Positions 6,247-12,356 of a stretch of 12,356 bases of DNA are shown one piece after another. This stretch comes from Vermiphilus sp. (GTDB lineage Bacteria > Ratteibacteria > UBA8468 > B48-G9 > JAFGKM01). The notes beneath the pieces are model-generated. The model was not told the DNA's origin. It did not search any database and was given only the letters and a program-made list of their open reading frames with translations. A program made the translations under genes and the position numbers. The stretch's first letter is position 1, and each line of letters starts with the position of its first letter. The DNA is taken from contig DYKC01000024.1 in assembly GCA_020722825.1 (NCBI GenBank), positions 1 through 12,356 on the forward strand. Reading direction: 5' to 3'.

Positions 6247-8355
6247 GTGGTTGAGAGAACGAAGAAAATGAAAACAAGGGATTTACTTATAGAGATAGGA
6301 TGTGAAGATCTACCTTCATGGTCAGGTGAATATCTAAGGGAAAACTGGCTCCCTGTTATCACCTCCCTTTTTGAAGAATACAGGGTCTGTTATGGCACGC
6401 TAAGTTTTTTCCACACTGTCAGGCGGTTGATACTTCTTGTAAAGGATGTTGAAGTAAGACAGCGTGATATAACGACGGAGGTTTACGGTCCGCCGGTTGC
6501 AATATGTATCAGAGAAGATGGCAGGTTTATGCCTGCGGCGGAGCGATTTGCTGAGTCCCATGGTGTGGATGCAAAGAATCTGCTTATAAAAGAAAAAAAG
6601 GGCAAAAAGGTTCTTGTGGCGGTTAAAAGGGAGAAGGGACAGCAGGTTTCCAGAATTATCGACAAACTGTTGAGGGAGAGTTTAAAAAAGATTGAGATAC
6701 CAAGAGCGATGAGATGGAACAGTGGAGATTTCAGGTTTATAAGGCCGGTGAGGTGGGTGCTTGCTATATTCGGAGATAAGGTTGTAAGAATAAAGATAGA
6801 TGGTGTAACAAGCAGCAGGTATTCATATGGACACAGGATTCTATCACCGTCAAAATTTTCCGTTGCAAACCCACGGGATTACCTTGATAAATCCCTTAAG
6901 AGATTCGTTATTTTTGACCCTGACGTCAGGTTTGAGTTTACAAAATCCTCCCTTCTGAAGAAAGCAGGGGACAAAAAGATTTCTTTTGACCAGGATTATC
7001 TGAGGAAAATTACCGCTATGGCTGAGTATCCGTTTGTTGAAATCTGCAGTTTAAAAGACGAGCATACGAATCTGCCGGACGAGGTTGTCAGTGCTGTAAT
7101 AAAAAAACTTAACGGCATCCCTCTTTTGGAAGAAGATGGTAAACTTCATCCCCTTTACGCAGTGGTTTTTGACGGTCTTGGCGGAGATGAGATAAGAAGC
7201 AACTATCAAAATGTTCTGCATGCCAAAATGGAAGACGCTCTCTTTTTCATAAAAAAGGATATGGAGGTTGATTTTGCTTCCTACAGTAAGCAGTTGAAAA
7301 ACATCATTTACAGTCAGAGGTGGGGAAGCGTATATGACAGGGTTGAGAGATTCAAAAAGGTGTGTGATATTGTCTTTGAATACCTGAACGTAAGTGAGGA
7401 GGAAAAAGAGAATGTTCGGCAGATAATATCACTGTGCAAAAATGACCTGCCTACCCTTATGGTTGCTGAGTTTCCTTCTCTTGAAGGAGTGATAGGAAGG
7501 ATATATGCTGAAAGGAGTGGGTACAACCGTATTGTATCCTCGGGCATAGAACAGCACTACTGGCCGCGATACAGCGGGGATGAACTTCCTGAAACAAGAG
7601 AGGCATGCATCGTTTCTGTTATAGATCGTCTGGAAAGCCTCTGTAGTTTTCTTGCAGGCGATGCAAAGGTCAGCGGTGCCGGGGATCCTTACGGTCTCAA
7701 GAAGCTTGCCAGTGGTCTGGTTGAGATTATCTGGAAACAAAAAATGGAGTTTCCTCTGAGAGAGGTTATAGACAGAATATCTGATATTTTTGATTCAGGT
7801 CAGGAGGATATTAGTGACAGGGTAACAAATTTCATTCTGCAGAGAGCGGAGAATCTTCTTGTAGGAGAGGGAATTACTCCCGGCATCAGACGGGCTGTTG
7901 TCTCCGTGCACAGGGATAATCTTGTGGTGATGAGGGAGAAGATAGATGCCCTGGAGCAGTTTTTTAAAAGCGGCAGGGGAGCACAAAGTATACTGGTTCC
8001 TTTCATAAGGGTTGCCAACATACTAAAACAGGCGGAAGAGAAAGGGTTGAAACCTCAAGATTTTGACGAGGCGTTGCTTGAAGAGAAAACAGAGAAAGAA
8101 CTCTATGAGTTCTACAGGTCAGAGGAAGGAATAAGAAAACTGATTGATGACAAGCAATATGAGAGGTTTTTACATCGTTTAAGCGGATGGAAGGAGTTGA
8201 TTGACAGGTACTTTGACGACGTCCTTATTATGTGCCCTGACGAAAAACTACGTGATAACAGACTGGCACTTATGAGAAAAATCAATGAACTTTTTAACCT
8301 TTTTGCGGATTTTTCACTTATTCCGATAGTTGAGGTTGAAGTTACCCGAGGTTAA
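6247..8355 (+). CDS. glyS: glycyl-tRNA synthetase, beta subunit
   Basis: Beta subunit of the two-subunit bacterial GlyRS, which with GlyQ charges tRNA-Gly. The N terminus LLIEIGCEDLP and the following YGTLSFFHTVRRL match the GlyS opening. The middle has RWGSVYDRVERF, VAEFPSLEGVIG and SGAGDPYGLKK (family form GS.DPF.LRR). The C-terminal DALEQFF and PDEKLRDNRLALM with FADFS match the tRNA-binding end. Two starts are possible. GTG at 6247 has AGGAGA six bases upstream (702 residues). ATG at 6268 gives a more family-like N terminus (695 residues) but only a weak ribosome site. I prefer GTG because neighbouring genes have strong, well-spaced sites. The frame also stays open to a TTG at 6175, which is unlikely. 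glyQ, often adjacent, is not in the window. Confidence 0.96.
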   Translation: MVERTKKMKTRDLLIEIGCEDLPSWSGEYLRENWLPVITSLFEEYRVCYGTLSFFHTVRRLILLVKDVEVRQRDITTEVYGPPVAICIREDGRFMPAAERFAESHGVDAKNLLIKEKKGKKVLVAVKREKGQQVSRIIDKLLRESLKKIEIPRAMRWNSGDFRFIRPVRWVLAIFGDKVVRIKIDGVTSSRYSYGHRILSPSKFSVANPRDYLDKSLKRFVIFDPDVRFEFTKSSLLKKAGDKKISFDQDYLRKITAMAEYPFVEICSLKDEHTNLPDEVVSAVIKKLNGIPLLEEDGKLHPLYAVVFDGLGGDEIRSNYQNVLHAKMEDALFFIKKDMEVDFASYSKQLKNIIYSQRWGSVYDRVERFKKVCDIVFEYLNVSEEEKENVRQIISLCKNDLPTLMVAEFPSLEGVIGRIYAERSGYNRIVSSGIEQHYWPRYSGDELPETREACIVSVIDRLESLCSFLAGDAKVSGAGDPYGLKKLASGLVEIIWKQKMEFPLREVIDRISDIFDSGQEDISDRVTNFILQRAENLLVGEGITPGIRRAVVSVHRDNLVVMREKIDALEQFFKSGRGAQSILVPFIRVANILKQAEEKGLKPQDFDEALLEEKTEKELYEFYRSEEGIRKLIDDKQYERFLHRLSGWKELIDRYFDDVLIMCPDEKLRDNRLALMRKINELFNLFADFSLIPIVEVEVTRG

Positions 8356-8371
8356 GGGAAAAGGAGTTATG

Positions 8372-9616
8372 ATGTCAATAAGAGAGACTGACCCTGAGGT
8401 TTACCGTATACTGGTCAAGGAGCAGGAAAAACAGAGAGGCACGATAGGGCTTATCCCTTCGGAAAACATCGTTAGTAAAGAGGTTCTGCGTCTTTCAGGC
8501 TCTATCTTTACCAACAAGTATGCCGAGGGCTATCCGGGCAAGAGATACTATGGCGGCTGTAAATTCATTGATGAGATTGAAGAACTTGCCATCAGCAGAG
8601 CCTGTAAACTCTTCTCTGCCGAGCATGCAAACGTCCAGCCACACTCAGGCAGTCAGGCGAATATGGCCTGCTACTTTTCAGTCCTTAAACCCGGGGATAA
8701 GATACTTGCGATGAACGTCTTTTCAGGGGGACATCTAACGCACGGTTTACACTCAAACTTTTCAGGTACATTTTATAATGCGGTTTTCTATGACGTTAAC
8801 AGGGAGAGTGAGACGATAGACTACGAAAACGTGAGAGAAATTGCGCTTAAAGAAAAACCCAGAATGTTGATATGTGGTGCAAGTTCATACTCAAGGATAA
8901 TAGACTTCGGAAAACTTTCTGTCATTGCCCGGGAGGTGGGTGCATATATGCTTGCGGATATTGCACACATCTCTGGTCTGGTAGTGGCAGGACTGCACCC
9001 CACCCCTGTGCCTTATGCAGATTTTGTCACTTCCACAACGCACAAGACTCTTAGGGGTCCCAGGGGTGGCTTTATACTCTGCAAAAGGGAATACCATGAC
9101 AAACTTGACAGTTCAATAATTCCAGGAATACAGGGTGGACCGCTCATGCATATAATAGCAGCAAAGGCGGCTACTTTCAGGAATGCTATGAAACCTGCTT
9201 TTGCGGAGTACCAGAAACAGATAATTATAAACAGTAAAAAATTGTGTGATGCATTCAAAAATAGAAACTATAGGATTGTCAGCGGTGGTACTGATAACCA
9301 CCTGATGGTGGTTGATCTGAGGAACAAGGGTATTACAGGAAGTGAGTTTGAAACGCTCCTTGAGAGCGTGGGTATCATAGCCAACAAAAATCTCATTCCG
9401 TTTGACCCCAAGCCACCGAGGACGACAAGCGGTATAAGATTCGGGACCCCGCTTGTTACCAGCAGAGGAATGAAGGAAAGAGATATGGAGACTATTGCGG
9501 AATGGATAGATGAGACGCTCAAGCACAGGCAGAACAGCAGATTGCTGAAGGAAATAGCAAAAAAGGTAAGGAGGTTTGCACGTGAATTCCCGATCTACCC
9601 GTCAGACCAGACCTGA
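8372..9616 (+). CDS. glyA: serine hydroxymethyltransferase
   Basis: PLP enzyme that converts serine and tetrahydrofolate to glycine and 5,10-methylene-THF, the main source of one-carbon units. The 414 residues are normal for bacterial SHMT. Seen are GLIPSEN with Glu31, GYPGKRYYGG (53-62), SGGHLTHG (118-125), the PLP-contacting DIAH (Asp196, His199), and the Schiff-base lysine Lys225 in TTHKTLRGPRGG. GIRFGTP and REFPIYP mark the C-terminal domain. Two ATGs are tandem at 8369 and 8372. AAGGAG (8361-8366) is 2 nt from the first and 5 nt from the second, so 8372 is chosen. It follows glyS by 16 bp and its last 35 bp overlap the deaminase gene. Glycine from this enzyme is the substrate of the glyS product. 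Confidence 0.98.
   Translation: MSIRETDPEVYRILVKEQEKQRGTIGLIPSENIVSKEVLRLSGSIFTNKYAEGYPGKRYYGGCKFIDEIEELAISRACKLFSAEHANVQPHSGSQANMACYFSVLKPGDKILAMNVFSGGHLTHGLHSNFSGTFYNAVFYDVNRESETIDYENVREIALKEKPRMLICGASSYSRIIDFGKLSVIAREVGAYMLADIAHISGLVVAGLHPTPVPYADFVTSTTHKTLRGPRGGFILCKREYHDKLDSSIIPGIQGGPLMHIIAAKAATFRNAMKPAFAEYQKQIIINSKKLCDAFKNRNYRIVSGGTDNHLMVVDLRNKGITGSEFETLLESVGIIANKNLIPFDPKPPRTTSGIRFGTPLVTSRGMKERDMETIAEWIDETLKHRQNSRLLKEIAKKVRRFAREFPIYPSDQT
9567..9575 (+). promoter_or_regulatory. perfect nine-base Shine-Dalgarno for the dCMP deaminase
   Basis: TAAGGAGGT is fully complementary to the usual 3' end of 16S rRNA. It lies inside the coding region of glyA, six bases before a GTG at 9582, and touches a TTG at 9576 with no spacing. 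This decides GTG 9582 as the deaminase start despite the 35-bp overlap. Confidence 0.85.
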
Positions 9617-10073
9617 ATGGGATGAATATTTTATGAAGATTGCTGAACTTGTTAGTACACGCTCCACTTGTCTAAGACGACAGGTGGGTGCAGTTCTTGT
9701 GAAGGATAAAAGGATATTGGCAACAGGTTATAACGGGGCTCCGTCCGGCATAACCCACTGCGAGATAACCGGGTGTCTGCGTGAGAAATTGAAGGTTCCT
9801 TCGGGAGAAAGACATGAATTATGCCGCGGACTTCATGCAGAACAGAATGTCATCATACAGGCGGCGTATCATGGGGTTTCAATCAATGGAAGCGTGCTTT
9901 ATGTTACCTGTTATCCCTGCAGTATCTGTGCCAAAATGATTATAAACGCCGGCATAAGAGAAGTTATAATAAAAGAAGGCTATCCTGACAGAATGGCAAA
10001 GGATTTTTTTAATAAAGCAGGGGTGAGAGTAAGAAACCTATCTTCTTTCTCTATGAGGGGCGTGGAGAGTTAA
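9582..10073 (+). CDS. comEB: dCMP deaminase (ComEB-like cytidine/deoxycytidylate deaminase)
   Basis: Zinc enzyme that deaminates dCMP to dUMP, the precursor of dTMP. From GTG 9582 the protein has 163 residues, typical of the family. The zinc site is intact: HAE at 85-87 (His85 ligand, Glu87 proton shuttle) and PCSIC with Cys113 and Cys116. The preceding PSGERHELCRGLHAEQN and the early GYNGAPSG (49-56) are characteristic of dCMP deaminases rather than of cytosine or tRNA deaminases. No other start is as good: the first ATG would be at codon 18. It overlaps glyA by 35 bp and is followed by recJ after 4 bp, so all three are probably co-transcribed. Allosteric control by dCTP/dTTP is known in the family but cannot be judged here. 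Confidence 0.95.
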   Translation: MNSRSTRQTRPEWDEYFMKIAELVSTRSTCLRRQVGAVLVKDKRILATGYNGAPSGITHCEITGCLREKLKVPSGERHELCRGLHAEQNVIIQAAYHGVSINGSVLYVTCYPCSICAKMIINAGIREVIIKEGYPDRMAKDFFNKAGVRVRNLSSFSMRGVES

Positions 10074-10077
10074 TTAA

Positions 10078-11709
10078 ATGGAAAACCATATCCCTCCTCT
10101 TATCAAGAAAATTCTAATCGGCAGGGGATTCAAGACAGAAAAAGAGATGTCGGAATTTCTTTTCTCCGGTATCTCCAGCCTTTCAGAGCCTTTTGCCATA
10201 CCGGGAATGAGAGAGGGCTGCGAAATATTAAAAAAATCTATCCTCGGGAGAGAAAAAATATTTATCTATGGTGATGGCGATACGGACGGCATCTGCGGGG
10301 CCTTTTTTCTCCTTAAACTCCTTAAGTTGTTTTCCGTGGAATACTCTTTCCGTCTGACACACCGTCTGGATGAGGATTACGAGATAGAAGAGACACTGAT
10401 AGATGACATAAAAAAAGAAGGATATTCCCTGCTTATTTCCGTTGACTGCGGGATATCCTCTTTTGCGGCACTTGAAAATGCAAAGGAATCTGGTATCAAA
10501 TGTATAGTTCTTGACCACCACATAAGCAATTCCACACATCTGCCGTCCGGTCATATCTACATAGACCCTTTTGTGGAAAACAACTGGCCTGCAGGGACTG
10601 AAAATCTGAGCGGTGCAGGGATTGCATTTAAATTTGTGGAGGGTATGGCTCTTTTGCTTCCAGGTGTCAGCGAGAGATATTTTCATAACTTTATAGAGGT
10701 GATCTGTCTGTCAATACTGGCTGATTTTCTGCCTCTGACAGGAGAAAACAGGATACTTGTAAAGGAAGGAATCTACCGGATGCCCTTTACCTCGATAAAG
10801 GGACTTGCCTACCTTATTGCAAGACAGAATATCTGTTCATCGTGTACACAGCGTGATATCACGAGGAAGATAAATCCAAGGTTGAATTCTCCGGGGAGAC
10901 TGGGAAAACCTGAGATTGTCCTCAATCTTTTGATGGAGGAAGACGATGAAAAAATACAGGAACTTGTAGACGAAATAGAAAAGGCTGACAGGACGAGATA
11001 CAGGAATGTATCCAGGGAGATGCTGCGTATATCTCCTGAAGAGCTGAATAAAGGTTTCATAATTTCCGAAAGTATCTCCCCGGGCATATGCGGCATAATT
11101 GCTTCAAGGCTATCTGGAAAATATAACAGGCCCTATCTTGTTGGTAGCACTTTTGACAATCTATTAAAGGGTTCAATAAGAGCGCCCAAGGGTTATAACC
11201 TCTATGAAAGACTCAAACCACTCAGAGAATATATGCATTCCCTGGGTGGTCATTCCACTGCAATGGGCTTCAAATGTTCTGCTGAGCATCTTGACAGAAT
11301 AAAACAGTTCTGGGAGGATATTGACTGGCAGATGGAGGAACTTCATAACCACTATGACTGTGAGTTAAACATAGATGAACTTACCCCGGAACTGATAAAA
11401 GAAATGAACGACTATCTGGAACCGTATGGCAAGGGGAATCCCGCGCCTGTTTTTCTATCCCGTGAGGTTCTTGTGAAAAACATAACACGGAGTAAAAACG
11501 AAGAAAGAACCTTCTGGGTTATCGGTAAGAAAGGCAGGATGTTTGAATCCTTTCTCGCAGATAACACAATGGATTTGCCGGTAAACGAAGCAAGAATTGA
11601 TATCTTATATAATCCTCGGATAATGGGGACTAACGGTCTCTACAGACTCTACCTCAAGATTTATAAATACTCTGCTTCTGATTTTGTAAAAGATCGTGAT
11701 GGGGGGTAG
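10078..11709 (+). CDS. recJ: RecJ-like single-stranded-DNA exonuclease (DHH/DHHA1)
   Basis: Probable 5'-3' single-strand exonuclease used in recombination and mismatch repair. The 543 residues are slightly short for RecJ. The DHH domain has YGDGDTDG (64-71), VDCG (121-124) and DHH (145-147), which supply metal ligands. SGAGIAFK, LADFLPLTGENR and INPRLNSPGRLG follow as in RecJ. The DHHA1 domain has GSIRAP and GGHSTAMGF, and the C-terminal LEPYGKGNPAPVF marks the OB-type domain. Several signatures are off consensus: D.D is spaced by Gly, the usual tryptophan-containing W..GV.GI is SPGICGI, and S.RS is SIRAP. Metal-binding aspartates and histidines are kept, so activity is likely. GGAGAG (10064-10069) lies 8 nt before the ATG. 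A divergent RecJ paralogue is the alternative. Confidence 0.9.
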   Translation: MENHIPPLIKKILIGRGFKTEKEMSEFLFSGISSLSEPFAIPGMREGCEILKKSILGREKIFIYGDGDTDGICGAFFLLKLLKLFSVEYSFRLTHRLDEDYEIEETLIDDIKKEGYSLLISVDCGISSFAALENAKESGIKCIVLDHHISNSTHLPSGHIYIDPFVENNWPAGTENLSGAGIAFKFVEGMALLLPGVSERYFHNFIEVICLSILADFLPLTGENRILVKEGIYRMPFTSIKGLAYLIARQNICSSCTQRDITRKINPRLNSPGRLGKPEIVLNLLMEEDDEKIQELVDEIEKADRTRYRNVSREMLRISPEELNKGFIISESISPGICGIIASRLSGKYNRPYLVGSTFDNLLKGSIRAPKGYNLYERLKPLREYMHSLGGHSTAMGFKCSAEHLDRIKQFWEDIDWQMEELHNHYDCELNIDELTPELIKEMNDYLEPYGKGNPAPVFLSREVLVKNITRSKNEERTFWVIGKKGRMFESFLADNTMDLPVNEARIDILYNPRIMGTNGLYRLYLKIYKYSASDFVKDRDGG

Positions 11710-11713
11710 AATT

Positions 11714-11926
11714 CTATTCTGCTGTTTCAATCTTCTTTAGGGGTCTTTTTATCCTGCCAGACTTAATACAGGTTGTGCACACGTTAATTCTTTTGTTTTT
11801 TCCGTCAATCTCCACAAGCATTCTCTGAATGTTTGGTTTCCATATCCTTCTTGTTTTTACATTTGAATGGCTTACGGAATTTCCTGTTTTAGATCTTCTC
11901 CCGCATATTTCACATACATTCCCCAT
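11714..11926 (-). CDS. rpmB: 50S ribosomal protein L28, zinc-binding form
   Basis: Small basic protein of the large ribosomal subunit. The 70 residues contain the L28 core SHSNVKTRRIWKPNIQ and KRINVCTTCIKSGRI. Two cysteine pairs, CEIC (5-8) and CTTC (50-53), make the zinc ribbon of the C+ type of L28; zinc-free C- paralogues in other bacteria lack these. AAGGAG (11933-11938) stands six bases before the ATG at 11926, inside the 13-bp spacer after the upstream repeat-protein gene, so the two are probably co-transcribed. Its stop is 4 bp from the stop of the convergent recJ, with no terminator hairpin between. Confidence 0.97.
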   Translation of the reverse strand: MGNVCEICGRRSKTGNSVSHSNVKTRRIWKPNIQRMLVEIDGKNKRINVCTTCIKSGRIKRPLKKIETAE

Positions 11927-11939
11927 TTGTCTCTCCTTT

Positions 11940-12356
11940 TTATATCTTCCCTTGCTTCTTCAGCAATTCCATAACCCTATTAGCATAACCGTTTTTAGGG
12001 TCTATTGTCAAGACCCTTTTCAGATAGGCAACCGCTTTCGGAATGTCACCGTAAAACGTAATATATACAGATGCCTCTCCACACAGCACATCTACGTCAT
12101 AAGGATTAAACCACTCTGCCCACCTGTAATAATACAATGCTCTCTGAACATCTCCTTCTCTTAGATACACAGTTCCAAGATTTGCGTCGGTTTTGGCAAA
12201 ATGAGGGAATATGTATTTGTTTATTGTTATGTAAATTTCTTTTGCCTCCTTCAGGTGTCCGGATTGGCCGTAAGCAAACGCCATTTTATAAAATGCCTCA
12301 TAGTTATGCGGGTTTACAGAACAGACTACCTGATAATTATCTATTGCCTCTTTCAG
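11940..12356 (-). CDS. tetratricopeptide-repeat protein, C-terminal part
   Basis: The frame is open to the right edge, so the N terminus lies outside; 138 C-terminal residues are visible. They form about four tandem 34-residue helical-hairpin repeats of TPR type. The phased pattern is seen in LKEAIDNYQVVCSVNPHN, MAFAYGQSGHLKEAKEIY, LGTVYLREGDVQRALYYY with WFNPYD, and KAVAYLKRVLTIDPKNG, with the Gly/Ala/Tyr and Pro positions expected for TPRs. The ATG at 12284 is internal to a repeat and is not a start. TPRs mediate protein-protein contacts, and no catalytic domain or signal peptide can be seen in this part. It is 13 bp upstream of rpmB on the same strand. Function is unknown. Confidence 0.85.
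   Translation of the reverse strand: MKEAIDNYQVVCSVNPHNYEAFYKMAFAYGQSGHLKEAKEIYITINKYIFPHFAKTDANLGTVYLREGDVQRALYYYRWAEWFNPYDVDVLCGEASVYITFYGDIPKAVAYLKRVLTIDPKNGYANRVMELLKKQGKI

Noticed and set aside
6231..6268. AGGAGAGAGAAAG before glyS as part of a glycine riboswitch.
   Set aside because: The conserved aptamer core (CCGAAGG and the second GGAGAG/CTCTC helix) is not present. The motif is better read as a ribosome site.
9113..9526. 137-residue minus-strand open frame inside glyA.
   Set aside because: It lies opposite a well-conserved SHMT coding region, has no ribosome site, and has no recognisable domain.
10228..10686. 152-residue minus-strand open frame inside recJ.
   Set aside because: It covers conserved DHH motifs on the other strand and its sequence looks like random shadow translation.

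Overview
The window is a compact stretch of bacterial chromosome, roughly 40 % GC, dominated by housekeeping genes with short or negative spacing. An LptF/LptG permease pair implies a Gram-negative-type envelope with lipopolysaccharide. Zinc-ribbon L28, a two-subunit type glycyl-tRNA synthetase (GlyS) and divergent but intact core enzymes fit a little-studied lineage. I suspect an uncultivated PVC-related or Omnitrophota-like bacterium, but the sequence alone does not prove it. No phage, insertion sequence, CRISPR array, toxin-antitoxin pair, tRNA or rRNA was seen.

Layout. On the minus strand (reading right to left from about 3.97 kb) lie comF, then the glycolytic operon gap-pgk-tpiA. The operon has its own near-consensus promoter (3280-3308) and a structured leader of about 119 nt. 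The pgk-tpiA spacer holds an inverted-repeat element. On the plus strand from 3999, lptF and lptG overlap by 10 bp, followed by glyS, glyA, a dCMP deaminase gene and recJ. Facing recJ, on the minus strand, are rpmB (L28) and, upstream of it, a tetratricopeptide-repeat gene that runs off the right edge.

How the genes work together. Gap, Pgk and TpiA are consecutive lower-glycolysis enzymes. LptF and LptG form the inner-membrane permease of the LPS export machine. SHMT (GlyA) and dCMP deaminase are translationally coupled, and together they supply methylene-THF and dUMP, the two substrates of thymidylate synthase. RecJ adds a DNA-repair nuclease to the same transcript.

Most notable. The 150-nt segment between lptG and glyS is GC-richer than its surroundings, follows a plausible promoter, and can fold into a run of hairpins. 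The last of these would hide the Shine-Dalgarno sequence of glyS. It matches neither a T-box nor a glycine riboswitch that I can recognise, and it stands where glyQ would often be found. It is the best candidate here for an undescribed regulatory element. The 29-bp comF/lptF divergent spacer, with facing promoters and almost no leaders, is the second.
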